DNA from: Mangrovimonas sp. YM274 | GTDB taxonomy: Bacteria; Bacteroidota; Bacteroidia; Flavobacteriales; Flavobacteriaceae | Reading direction: 5' to 3' | Assembly: GCF_030908385.1 (NCBI RefSeq) | Contig: NZ_CP133091.1 | Coordinates: forward strand, 496,001 to 560,000 | Length of the DNA stretch: 64,000 bases | In this document: positions 33,521 to 43,400 of the stretch, one piece after another | How positions within the stretch are numbered: position 1 is the stretch's first letter | How the letters are laid out: each line of letters opens with the position of its first letter | The notes under the pieces: model-generated | Told to the model about the DNA's origin: nothing | Database searches by the model: none | Seen by the model: the letters and a program-made list of their open reading frames with translations, nothing else | Translations under genes and position numbers: made by a program

Positions 33521-33550
33521 TTGAATAGAGCGAATTAAAGCCTAAATTTG
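33521..33550 (+). promoter_or_regulatory. Promoter of the trans-sulfuration enzyme gene
   Basis: TTG (33521-33523), a 19-nt spacer, and TAAATTTG (33543-33550) fit the Bacteroidota sigma-A consensus exactly. The ATG lies 16 nt downstream. Confidence 0.7.
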
Positions 33551-33566
33551 TTTAAAACCATTTTAT

Positions 33567-34706
33567 ATGAAATTTAATACCAAAACCATACATGGAGGGC
33601 AGGAACATGACAAGGCTTATGGCGCTGTGATGCCCCCAATATATCAAACATCAACTTACGCGCAATCTACCCCAGGAGGCCATAAAGGTTATGAATATTC
33701 GCGAAGCCAAAACCCAACACGCCATGCTTTGGAAAAGGCTTTGGCAAGTATTGAAAATGGGGATTATGGATTGGCTTTTGGTTCGGGGTTGGCTGCGATT
33801 GACGCCGTAATCAAATTATTGAATCCGGGTGATGAGGTAGTTTCAACTAATGATTTGTATGGAGGGAGTTACCGATTGTTCACACAAATTTTTGAGCGTT
33901 TTGGAATTGTATTTCATTTTGTGGGAATGGAAAATGCCAATACTATTGAAAACTATATAAATAGTAAAACCAAGCTTGTTTGGGTAGAAACACCAACCAA
34001 CCCAATGATGAATATTATTGACATTAAGGCCATCGCTGAAATTGCTCAAAAGCATCAAATTTTATTGGCAGTCGACAATACGTTTGCGACGCCTTACCTG
34101 CAGCAGCCTTTGGATTTGGGAGCTGATATTGTTATGCATTCGGCAACTAAATATTTAGGAGGGCATAGTGATGTTGTCATGGGAGCCTTGATTGTAAAAG
34201 ATAAGGCGTTGGCAGAGAAGCTGTACTTTATTCAAAATGCAAGTGGCGCTGTGTGCGGACCTCAGGATAGCTTTTTGGTATTAAGGGGTATTAAAACGTT
34301 GCATATACGGATGCAGCGGCATTGTGAGAATGGACGAGCCGTCGCTGAGTATTTGAAAGCACACCCTAAAATTGAAATGGTGTATTGGCCGGGGTTTGAA
34401 TCGCATCCAAACCATGAAATCGCTAAGGCACAAATGAAAGATTTTGGTGGAATGGTGTCGTTTACCACAAAGGGCAATAATTATGAGGAAGCAATTAAAA
34501 TTGTTGAAAATTTAAAGGTTTTCACCTTAGCGGAATCCTTGGGAGGAGTGGAGTCATTGGCTGGACATCCGGCAAGTATGACACATGCCAGTATTCCGAA
34601 AGAGAAACGGGAGCAAACAGGGGTAGTAGATTCCTTGATTAGATTAAGTGTGGGGATTGAAGATGTTGAGGATTTAATTGCTGATTTGGAGCAAGCTATT
34701 GGTTGA
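33567..34706 (+). CDS. metB: Cystathionine gamma-synthase/trans-sulfuration PLP enzyme
   Basis: 379 residues of the Cys/Met metabolism PLP family: YEYSRSQNPTR, FGSGLAAIDAV, and the Schiff-base lysine in SATKYLGGHSD (about 197). The active-site Tyr/Arg region ESLGGVESLAGHPA is near the end. It probably joins cysteine to an activated homoserine in methionine synthesis. Cystathionine gamma-lyases share the same motifs, so the direction of flux is uncertain. It is monocistronic, with a clear promoter and terminator. Confidence 0.88.
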   Translation: MKFNTKTIHGGQEHDKAYGAVMPPIYQTSTYAQSTPGGHKGYEYSRSQNPTRHALEKALASIENGDYGLAFGSGLAAIDAVIKLLNPGDEVVSTNDLYGGSYRLFTQIFERFGIVFHFVGMENANTIENYINSKTKLVWVETPTNPMMNIIDIKAIAEIAQKHQILLAVDNTFATPYLQQPLDLGADIVMHSATKYLGGHSDVVMGALIVKDKALAEKLYFIQNASGAVCGPQDSFLVLRGIKTLHIRMQRHCENGRAVAEYLKAHPKIEMVYWPGFESHPNHEIAKAQMKDFGGMVSFTTKGNNYEEAIKIVENLKVFTLAESLGGVESLAGHPASMTHASIPKEKREQTGVVDSLIRLSVGIEDVEDLIADLEQAIG

Positions 34707-34722
34707 AAATAATATAGAAAGC

Positions 34723-34753
34723 AAAAAAGCAGGCCTAGAAGCCTGCTTTTTTT
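34723..34753. terminator. Bidirectional terminator after the trans-sulfuration gene
   Basis: A 12-bp stem (AAAAAAGCAGGC/GCCTGCTTTTTT) with a 6-nt loop between convergent genes. Confidence 0.88.
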
Positions 34754-34769
34754 GTTATTGTAGGTTGTA

Positions 34770-35612
34770 TTAATCGAGATAATAGATATATCCAAAATTC
34801 AACCAGATTAACCAGTCGTTATATTTGTTGTAGCTCAACTTATGGTTAAAGCCATCAATCCAATCACTAAAATAGTATTGCCAACGTAGATCTAGCATTA
34901 AATCGGATAATATACCAAGTTTATAGCGTACCCCAACACTGGTAACAACTGACCATGTGTTGATGTGATCGGTGTTAATGGGGTATTCTCTGGCTAAAGG
35001 AGAAGCCCCTGGAGGTAAAGGTGGCAAGTACACAGGGTTCTCATACCAATAAGAATAAATATTACTGGGGTCGTTAATATTACCATTGCCGTGTGTGGTA
35101 CTGGCTTGAGGAGAAGCCGAAGTATAGTGGGCTCCCAAACTTACGAAAGGGGCAAACCTATAACTAAAGGCTTGAAAGGAACGAATACTCCTTGGAAAGT
35201 ATTCCAACTGCATTCCAACATCAAAATTCTCTGCCACTCCATGATGGTCTCTTAAACGTTGTGCATTTTCACTGGTTCTGCTAGGCCTTACCCATTGTCC
35301 ATGGTGATCCAAAATGGTTTTGTTCCAAGAAATTTCAGATCTTAATTTGAAATGGTCGTTAAAATAGGTGTCGGTGGAGTAACAGTTACAATCTGCCCTG
35401 TAAGCGAAATTGATGTAATGGATAATTCCAATACCAATTCCAGAATTCCCATAGTTGGTTTCTTCATCATTACGGCTTCCAAAATCAGATCGAAATTGTA
35501 CAGGACCGATGATTGCCCCTATTTCATGAGAAAAACCTAATTGGGAAAATCCATCATAAGTAAAAACCAATAGGAAAAATATAATGGATAATAGTTTGGA
35601 ATTAAGCGTCAT
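34770..35612 (-). CDS. Outer-membrane beta-barrel-type protein (THC0290_0291-like)
   Basis: 280 residues from the ATG at 35612; the frame extends 8 codons further to another start, but the promoter position and signal peptide favour 35612. The signal peptide ends in GFSQ. The mature protein starts LGFSHEIGAIIGPVQF and is rich in aromatic strands ending FGYIYYLD, like the outer-membrane proteins of this lineage named THC0290_0291. A Pro-rich loop (YLPPLPPGASPL) lies near residue 205. Probable outer-membrane protein of unknown function with its own well-defined promoter. Confidence 0.78.
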   Translation of the reverse strand: MTLNSKLLSIIFFLLVFTYDGFSQLGFSHEIGAIIGPVQFRSDFGSRNDEETNYGNSGIGIGIIHYINFAYRADCNCYSTDTYFNDHFKLRSEISWNKTILDHHGQWVRPSRTSENAQRLRDHHGVAENFDVGMQLEYFPRSIRSFQAFSYRFAPFVSLGAHYTSASPQASTTHGNGNINDPSNIYSYWYENPVYLPPLPPGASPLAREYPINTDHINTWSVVTSVGVRYKLGILSDLMLDLRWQYYFSDWIDGFNHKLSYNKYNDWLIWLNFGYIYYLD

Positions 35613-35646
35613 ATGGTTTAGTTTGTCAAAGGGCAAATGATGTTAA

Positions 35647-35676
35647 CAAATATAGAAAAACTGCTTTAACAAACAA
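35647..35676 (-). promoter_or_regulatory. Promoter of the outer-membrane protein gene at 34770
   Basis: On the minus strand, TTG (35676-35674), a 19-nt spacer and TATATTTG (35654-35647) match the consensus. The ATG at 35612 lies 34 nt downstream. Confidence 0.65.
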
Positions 35677-35794
35677 ACAAATCAATTTTAACAAGTAATT
35701 AAGTACAATTTGAAGTGTTGATTATGAGATTAACATTGAGTTAAATTTATTTTGAGAATATCAAAAAAATAAGTTTAATTTTTTAAAGATTCCC

Positions 35795-35802
35795 TATCTT
35801 TG
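35795..35802 (+). promoter_or_regulatory. Putative −7 promoter element of gdhA
   Basis: TATCTTTG, followed by CGCC. It matches TAnnTTTG and is the same octamer as in front of atpD, 39 nt before the ATG. No −33 TTG is obvious. Confidence 0.55.
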
Positions 35803-35841
35803 CGCCTCGAAAAGAACCTTTGATTTTAAATATTTTATATA

Positions 35842-37185
35842 ATGAGAGAAAAAATAGACGCATTTTTAGACCTTATAAAAGAAAGAAATGGGCAGGAACC
35901 TGAGTTTCTACAGGCTGTAGAAGAGGTTGCTGAGACCGTTATCCCTTATATTGCCGAGCACGATATCTACCACGGTAAAAATATTCTTTTAAGAATGGCT
36001 GAGCCTGAGCGCGTGATAACCTTTAGGGTATGTTGGGTTGACGATGAAGGTGAAATCCAAGTAAACAGAGGGTATAGAGTTCAAATGAATTCGGCTATTG
36101 GCCCTTATAAAGGCGGGTTGCGTTTTCACCCTTCGGTAAACATGAGTATTTTGAAGTTTTTGGCATTCGAGCAAGTATTCAAGAACAGTTTGACCACGTT
36201 GCCAATGGGTGGTGGTAAAGGAGGAAGTGATTTCGATCCTAAAGGAAAAAGTGATAATGAAATCATGAGATTCTGTCACTCATTTATGAGTGAGATGTTC
36301 CGTCACATAGGTCCGCAAACTGATGTCCCTGCTGGAGATATTGGTGTTGGAGCTAGAGAAATTGGCTTCTTATTTGGGATGTACAAAAAATTGAGAAATG
36401 AGTTCTCTGGAGTACTAACAGGTAAGGGGTTATCATGGGGAGGATCTTTGATTCGTCCGGAAGCAACAGGTTACGGTAACGTATACTTTGCACAAAGTAT
36501 GTTGCAGACAAAAGGAGATAGTTTTGAAGGAAAAACAGTAGTAGTCTCCGGATCAGGAAACGTTGCGCAATATGCTGCTGAAAAGGCAACCCAGTTAGGT
36601 GGTAAGGTGGTTACCTTATCTGATTCATCTGGATATATTTTGGATGAAGAAGGTATCGATGCCGATAAATTGGCCTATGTAATGGAGTTGAAAAATGTAA
36701 AAAGAGGCCGCATTAGTGAATATGTAAAAGAATATCCTAATGCTAAATTCTTTGAAGGAAAAACGCCTTGGGAAGTGACGTGTGATATCGCTCTACCATG
36801 TGCTACTCAAAACGAGCTTAATGGGGAAGATGCTAAAATGCTATTGAAAAATGGTTGTATATGTGTGAGTGAAGGCGCTAATATGCCATCTACAAAAGAG
36901 GCGATTACTGAGTTCCACAAGGCAAAAATCCTGTTCGCTCCAGGAAAGGCATCTAATGCTGGTGGTGTGGCAACTTCAGGTTTGGAAATGACCCAAAACT
37001 CTTTACGTTATAATTGGACAAGAGATGAGGTTGACAATAAACTGAAAGAAATCATGTCCAATATCCACGAAGCATGTATTGAATATGGAAAAGAAGAAGA
37101 TGGTTATGTAGATTATGTTAAAGGTGCAAACATTGCCGGATTTGTTAAGGTAGCAGATGCTATGTTGGCTCAAGGAGTGGTGTAA
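35842..37185 (+). CDS. gdhA: NADP-type glutamate dehydrogenase
   Basis: 447 residues, the normal length of hexameric small-type GDH. The active-site segment LPMGGGKGGSDFDPKGKSD lies near residues 119-136, and the nucleotide-binding Rossmann segment VVVSGSGNVAQYAAEKA near 233-249. It aminates 2-oxoglutarate to glutamate and is a main route of ammonium assimilation. It is monocistronic, with a perfect −7 box and a strong terminator. Confidence 0.97.
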   Translation: MREKIDAFLDLIKERNGQEPEFLQAVEEVAETVIPYIAEHDIYHGKNILLRMAEPERVITFRVCWVDDEGEIQVNRGYRVQMNSAIGPYKGGLRFHPSVNMSILKFLAFEQVFKNSLTTLPMGGGKGGSDFDPKGKSDNEIMRFCHSFMSEMFRHIGPQTDVPAGDIGVGAREIGFLFGMYKKLRNEFSGVLTGKGLSWGGSLIRPEATGYGNVYFAQSMLQTKGDSFEGKTVVVSGSGNVAQYAAEKATQLGGKVVTLSDSSGYILDEEGIDADKLAYVMELKNVKRGRISEYVKEYPNAKFFEGKTPWEVTCDIALPCATQNELNGEDAKMLLKNGCICVSEGANMPSTKEAITEFHKAKILFAPGKASNAGGVATSGLEMTQNSLRYNWTRDEVDNKLKEIMSNIHEACIEYGKEEDGYVDYVKGANIAGFVKVADAMLAQGVV

Positions 37186-37210
37186 TAAGCCTTAATCAAA
37201 TAAATTTTAG

Positions 37211-37242
37211 AAAGCTCCCACTGAAAAGTGGGAGCTTTTTTT
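37211..37242 (+). terminator. Terminator of gdhA
   Basis: A 12-bp stem (AAAGCTCCCACT/AGTGGGAGCTTT) with a 4-nt loop and a T-run, 25 nt after the gdhA stop. Confidence 0.88.
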
Positions 37243-37289
37243 ATGCCCCTTATGCATATGATTATATCTAAATTCTCGTTTGTAATAAA

Positions 37290-37297
37290 TATATTTG
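37290..37297 (+). promoter_or_regulatory. Putative −7 promoter element of porZ-recO
   Basis: TATATTTG, matching TAnnTTTG, 17 nt before the porZ ATG. No −33 TTG at the right distance. Confidence 0.5.
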
Positions 37298-37314
37298 AAC
37301 CTTAATATTTCAAG

Positions 37315-39687
37315 ATGGTTTATAAAGCTGTACAACTGTTAGTTTTTTTATTTGCAATAAATTGTTTTTCACAGGACTATTCGGTGCTATGGGAAGGACA
37401 TTTCTCATATTATAATATCAAGGACGTTGTACAGGGGAATGATAAAATATATGCCGCTTCAGAGAATGCCATCTTTATTTATGATGAATCAAATCAAGAA
37501 TTAGAAACAGTCACTACAGTAGAAGGCCTATCCGGGGACGTTATTTCTACAATAGCATATAGTGAAATTTACGATTTGTTATTGGTAGGATATGAAAATG
37601 GGTTGATTGAGGTTGTGCAAGGTAGTGAACATGAGATTTTAACTGTAGTGGATATTCTGGAAAAGGAAACTATTTCTCCAACTTTAAAACGAATTAACGA
37701 TTTTTACGAGTACGAAGGATTAGTTTATATTTCAACCGACTATGGTATATCAATTTATGATTTAGAGTATTTGGAGTTTGGTGATACTTATTTCATTGGG
37801 AATGGAGGTGCTCAAATAACTGTAAACCAGGTTTCAGTGCATGAAGGTTATATCTATGCTGCTTGTTCTAGTAGTATGGGTATAAAAAGAGCAGAGCTAA
37901 GCAATCCAAATTTAATAGACTATCAACAATGGCAAACAGTTGTAGGCGGTAATTATATTGGAATAAGTTCGGTAAATGAAAATCTATATACGATTAGAAG
38001 TAATAAAACAATTTATGAGATAGAACAAACTACTCTTAATCAATTATACACCTATACGGATATTCCTTTGGATATGAAATCTGTGGGTGAGTTTTTAGTT
38101 GTAATAACTAAAAAAGATGTATTTGTTTATGATGCCAATTTTATTCTAACTAGTAATGCCAACGTCACGGGAATTTATACAACTAATTTTAGTGCTGCCA
38201 CAGTTTCAAATAACCATATTTACATAGGTACCGATAGTTTAGGTTTACTACAAACCGAACTTAATAGTCCCGCTAATTATTTTGAAATTCGTCCTGGAGG
38301 ACCTTTAAGGAATAGTGCTTTTAAAATTCAGGCAGGGAATAATAATTTGTGGGTCACTTTTGGAGGATTTACTGTTGATTATGCCCCTTCTCCTTCTATA
38401 TTATATGGAATTAGCCATTTGAAAGGGGAGGAATGGATCAATACTTCCAAGGATAGTGTATTCGGAGCAAGAAATCTTAATTACATAGCAGTAAATCCAT
38501 TTAAATTGTCTCAGGTTTTTATCAGTTCTTTCCAAAACGGAATTCTGCAGATTGAAAATGAATTGCCAACAATATTGTTAGATAATACCAATAGCGGATT
38601 GGAATCTCTAGTTATTCCGGGAAATCCTGATTATTTCAGCATCAGACAAAGTGGTTCTCAATTTGATAGAAATGGTATTTTATGGACCATGACAGGTAGG
38701 GTGGATAGTCCTCTCAAATCTTATAATCCATCAACAGGGGATTGGAATTCGTATAGTTTTAATGAAATCATTCCTGATGGATTCAGTGGAGAGTGGGGAT
38801 ACTCAGATTTAGTAATAGATAATAATGGTACCAAATGGACTGGAGGATATCATAATGGCGTTATGGGGTATAATGAAAATGGTAATTCAATTAATAGGGT
38901 TTATAACCTTGAACAGAACATGCCATCTTCAGTTGTTAGGGCACTTGCCATGGATAATAGAAATCAATTATGGATAGGAACAATTAAGGGATTGCGTGTA
39001 TTATATAATACGGCGAATTTTTTGGATAATCCTAATCCAACGGTTAATGAAATTGTGATTCTTGAAGATGATATACCTCAAGAACTACTGGCCGACCAAT
39101 TTATAACCGATATAAAAGTGGACGGTTCCAATAACAAATGGATTGGGACCCTAACTTCGGGAGTATTTTATTTTTCACCGGATGGGCAGGAAACCATTTA
39201 TCATTTTACAAAAAGCAACTCTCCATTACCTTCTGATGCCATTAATGACATATCCATTGATAGTGAAAATGGTAGGGTTTATTTTGCGACAGACAAAGGA
39301 CTTGTTTCCTTTTTAGCGGGAGGCTCTAAAACAGAAGATGAATTGGAAAATGCTTTTGTATATCCTAATCCCGTTAGACCAGAATATAATGTCCTAGGTT
39401 TTGATGATCTAAATAACATTACTAAGGGCGTTAAAATAAAAGGTCTTACTGAAAATGTCAATATTAAAATTACCGATATAGAAGGGAATTTGGTAGCTGA
39501 AGCCCAATCACGAGTGAATCAGCGTACCTCTAGAGCTGGTTATAATTTTGCTATAGATGGGGGAACGGCCATTTGGAATGGTAAAAACCTTGCCAATAAT
39601 GTGGTGGCTACCGGGGTGTATCTTATCATGATTTCCGATTTGGATTCTTTTGAGACTAAAGTATTGAAGTTGCTAATCGTAAGATAG
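37315..39687 (+). CDS. porZ: T9SS component PorZ
   Basis: 790 residues. A signal peptide (ending CFSQ) is followed by two long stretches of beta-propeller blades of the two-component-regulator type (NRNQLWIGTIKGLRVL, NNKWIGTLTSGVFYFS, NGRVYFATDKGLVSFL). A C-terminal domain from about residue 690 (FVYPNPVRPEYN ... AIWNGKNLANNVVATGVYLI) resembles a T9SS sorting domain. PorZ is an outer-membrane-surface part of the type IX attachment complex that handles anionic LPS for cargo anchoring. Its position 14 nt before recO is the conserved arrangement in this lineage and supports the name. Confidence 0.9.
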   Translation: MVYKAVQLLVFLFAINCFSQDYSVLWEGHFSYYNIKDVVQGNDKIYAASENAIFIYDESNQELETVTTVEGLSGDVISTIAYSEIYDLLLVGYENGLIEVVQGSEHEILTVVDILEKETISPTLKRINDFYEYEGLVYISTDYGISIYDLEYLEFGDTYFIGNGGAQITVNQVSVHEGYIYAACSSSMGIKRAELSNPNLIDYQQWQTVVGGNYIGISSVNENLYTIRSNKTIYEIEQTTLNQLYTYTDIPLDMKSVGEFLVVITKKDVFVYDANFILTSNANVTGIYTTNFSAATVSNNHIYIGTDSLGLLQTELNSPANYFEIRPGGPLRNSAFKIQAGNNNLWVTFGGFTVDYAPSPSILYGISHLKGEEWINTSKDSVFGARNLNYIAVNPFKLSQVFISSFQNGILQIENELPTILLDNTNSGLESLVIPGNPDYFSIRQSGSQFDRNGILWTMTGRVDSPLKSYNPSTGDWNSYSFNEIIPDGFSGEWGYSDLVIDNNGTKWTGGYHNGVMGYNENGNSINRVYNLEQNMPSSVVRALAMDNRNQLWIGTIKGLRVLYNTANFLDNPNPTVNEIVILEDDIPQELLADQFITDIKVDGSNNKWIGTLTSGVFYFSPDGQETIYHFTKSNSPLPSDAINDISIDSENGRVYFATDKGLVSFLAGGSKTEDELENAFVYPNPVRPEYNVLGFDDLNNITKGVKIKGLTENVNIKITDIEGNLVAEAQSRVNQRTSRAGYNFAIDGGTAIWNGKNLANNVVATGVYLIMISDLDSFETKVLKLLIVR

Positions 39688-39700
39688 AAGTTTATTAATA

Positions 39701-40420
39701 ATGCTCTCTAAAAACAAGGTAATTGTATTATCCAAGCTTAGATACCGGGACCACGATTTGATCGTGAAATGCTATACGTATAATAGAGGGACCGTGAGCT
39801 ATATTTTGCGAGGTGTTTTTAAAAGTAAAAAAGGGAACTCTAAAGTTGCTTATTTTCAAATGTTGTCTCAGCTCCAAATTGATGAAGACTACAAGCCCAA
39901 TCATTCGCTTCAAACCGTCAAAGATATAAAAGTAGAGCACTCCTATGCGTCACTACACACAAATCTCCTTAAGGGGGCTATTGTGATGTTTTTAGCGGAA
40001 GTACTTTCTACTGCTTTAAGAGAGGAAGAGCCTAATGAAGCTCTTTATAACTATTTGGAAAATTCCCTACTGTTATTAGATCACGAAACCCAATTTTCCA
40101 ATTTTCATTTGTTGTTTCTGTTACAATTGACTAGGCATTTGGGCTTTTATCCAGATATTTCCAATAGTTCTCAGCCTTATTTTAACCTAAGTAATGGTTT
40201 GTTTGAAAGTCATAATGACGGAATCTATTCAATATCTGATGAAAACCTAAGTATTTTAAAACAGTTGTTGAATACAAATTTTGAAGGCCTTTCCAATGTG
40301 AAACTGAACTCGAAACAGCGTCAATCCTTCTTGAATATGCTGTTGTTGTATTATGAATTGCATTTAGGTGATTTCAGAAAGCCGAAATCATTAACAGTAT
40401 TAAATCAGGTTTTCAACTAA
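39701..40420 (+). CDS. recO: DNA repair protein RecO
   Basis: 239 residues. An N-terminal OB fold (KNKVIVLSKLRYRDHDLIVKCY, about 4-25) is followed by helical parts with the pattern of RecO (FLAEVLSTALREEEPNEALYNYLE). It works with RecR and RecF to load RecA on SSB-coated DNA. The zinc-finger cysteines of some RecO proteins are absent, as in other Bacteroidota. It is probably co-transcribed with porZ. Confidence 0.94.
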   Translation: MLSKNKVIVLSKLRYRDHDLIVKCYTYNRGTVSYILRGVFKSKKGNSKVAYFQMLSQLQIDEDYKPNHSLQTVKDIKVEHSYASLHTNLLKGAIVMFLAEVLSTALREEEPNEALYNYLENSLLLLDHETQFSNFHLLFLLQLTRHLGFYPDISNSSQPYFNLSNGLFESHNDGIYSISDENLSILKQLLNTNFEGLSNVKLNSKQRQSFLNMLLLYYELHLGDFRKPKSLTVLNQVFN

Positions 40421-40450
40421 TGGGTGTTTAGGTTTAATAAAAAGTGAAAT

Positions 40451-43400
40451 TTAACGTTTTATAAATTTTTTGTTCAGAGTTTGCCCGTTGGATAAGCTGA
40501 TTTTGGCAATATAGGATGCTGTGCTTAATTGTGATAAATTATAAATTTCACCATGATTAATTCCTTTCAAATGATAAATTTTTCTCCCCAACATGTCTGA
40601 AATTTCAACTTTGATGATTTGTAATTGGTCATCGTTTAGTTTGAATTTAACTTCGTCATTTTGAAGCTCAAAAACTGATAATTGGCTAGGGTTTGCAAAG
40701 TAATCGTTTGTTGACAGAGTATTGGATGTGAATACAATTTCAAACCTATTGTTAAAAGTTCCGATTTCCGAAGTGAACGAATAATTGGCTTCAGAAAGAT
40801 CATGCGTAATGTTGAGCAAATTATCCTTCAAATAAATAGTATTTGACTCCATAAATGTACCTTCTATTTGAGCTATACTAATTGTGAATTGGGTTGATGA
40901 TGGGGCCATAGTTTGAAATCCCAAAGGAATCACTTCTTCCAAATTTAAACTTGTTGGGGATTTCCCTTGAATGGCTAAATCTTTATCCATACCCTCAACT
41001 ATAGAATAAAAAGAAGTATACACATTGTACGTTTGCCTAGGGGCATCATAGGACATGCCATCAAAGCCATTAGTAGCGCCTTCGAGATAGCTAATCAAAA
41101 TTTGACTAAAACTATTTTCACTTGAAGTCATATTCAACCATAGTCTTTCATTGGGAGTGTTATTGGCAGTTCTAAAAAACTGACTGTTGCCATTCGTGTC
41201 CCGAACCCTCATGTCGTTGTTGAATGTAATCTGGGTACTGTAAATTGGGTTCGTGTCCGTTGCTTCTGCATCGTTACTCATTGTAACGAAAAAACCTTGG
41301 CAAGAAGGAATGTATCTGTCGTTATCAGTGCCAACTAGTGGGGAAACGCCATCTCCGCCAGCCGTTTGTCCAGACATATTAATAATGGCATAATCGGCTT
41401 GTGAAAAGTTTTGGCTTTCATTTCCATTGGCGGAGCTTGAAGGCGCTGTGTTTTGCGACCATAAATATATCGCTCCAGCTATTTTTCCTGTAAGATGGTT
41501 TTCTTCAAAGAACTTTTCCACGCTAATGGCAGAAGGGTACGGATTGCCTATAAGATTCCAATTGTCATCGTTAAGTTCTGTGTCATTTCTATAAATATCT
41601 ACTTCAATACTGCCATTGTTGAATGGGCCTTCAAAGGTATATTTGAATTGAAAGGGAGGAGTTCCTAGTGTGCTGTTGAATAGTCCTGCATTATGGGTGG
41701 AAGCATAACCTTTGCCAATTTCCATTAACTCAGAACCTGGAACCCATGTCCAATCGTTGCCATCGTCGTCAATGCCATCTTGGCCAGGCGATGCACTGTT
41801 GTCATTGTTGGATTCCATAGTAGCATCCAAATAATTCTCGGCGGTAAATTTATAGCGTCTATTCACTGAAGATTCGGCTAGACCAGTTTGGATTTGTTCA
41901 TTGGTAACAGGAGAGCTCCAATAGGTGTATTCATACCAATGGTTCATTGGAGCGGTAAATTTTTCGACTGTTATTTTTGAAGGATCATTCAATACGTCTC
42001 CCTCAATAATTCCATCGTCATTGAGTTGGACAAAAGCACCTTGAGAAGCTACAATGATATTGCCATTTACCGTTAAATCATTTGTCACCTCTACATAGGT
42101 GTTGTTGGCAATGGTAAGCGTATATTCTGAATTTACAATTAGGCTACAGGCTTCGAAACTGGTTTGTCCGTTAAGGTTAGTTCCAGTGTCATAATCTGCA
42201 TTTATAATAACCGCTTTGTCTGCAGTAGGAGTAGACGACCATGAGCTACCGTCCCAAATAGCGGTAGTGGAAGGGATAGCAATGGCGCTAGAGTTTTGGT
42301 AACAGGTGGTGCCGCTTTCCATAACTTGGCAATAGTATTGTGAGCCTTCGAGTGTTGTATTATCCGAAATAATAAGAGTGTTTGAAATCGTTCCTGAATA
42401 GATGGTATTGTTGGTAAGTGGAATCCAATCAGACTGGGATGGAGAATTGTAATACCATTGATAAGTCAGGTTATTAGTATCATCCATTTCATTGTAGCCT
42501 TCCGTTGCCTCTACAGTTATGGAGGATGAAGTACATCCTAAACTCGTGGCGTAAATAGTGTTCACGGTAGGAGGTATGCCCGTAGAAAAATCATAGTTTC
42601 CGATATCGGAATAATCTACATCATTACAATCTTCCCAATTGGAAATGTTCCAATCTGAAGTACTAAATGTAGCATTAGGTAAAGACAAAGAAGCAATACG
42701 TTCAAAAGTGGCGCCACTTTCTCCAAGCCACAATCCGTAGGCCCAAGTTTGGTCCCCAAAAACACCAAAAGCATCTATTAAAGAACTGTCTTCATAAAGT
42801 CCAATAAAATCATGGCCAATACTGGTATTGTAGTCTTTATGGAAATTAATGCTCACACCCACTGTGGTAATTTCCAATTCAGCCAAAGATCCATCGGCGC
42901 CATCGGCAGCACATTGGGTGTCCGTGGTTCCCATAACAATAACAAAAGTGCTATCTTGAAGGATTGTCCCAGAGTTTAAAGAAATAGTATTGTAGCTGGA
43001 GGTGTTCCCATTGTTATAGATTCTCAAACTGTAATTGGTAGATGAAAAATCAATATCGGAATTGGTAGCATTGTATAATTCCACATAAGATAAACTTCCG
43101 GTTGGTGAATCCGTTACTTGACTAATGAACAGGTTGTCCAAATTTGCCGAATTACTGGTGTCACATCCAGAGATTGATTGGTCAATAAGCGTAAATGTAT
43201 TGCTGAAGATACAACCACTGGCCAATTCTACACTGATGGGACCACCTATGGTTACGTTCGATGGGATGCTAACTGTTAGTTCTTCAGAAGAGTTTGAAAC
43301 TATGGGAAGAGATGTGCCGTTAAGGGATGCAGTGGCTCCCAAAAGATTATTTGTGGAACTTATAGAGACCTCTGTTCCAATAGGACCTTCGGTAGGGGAA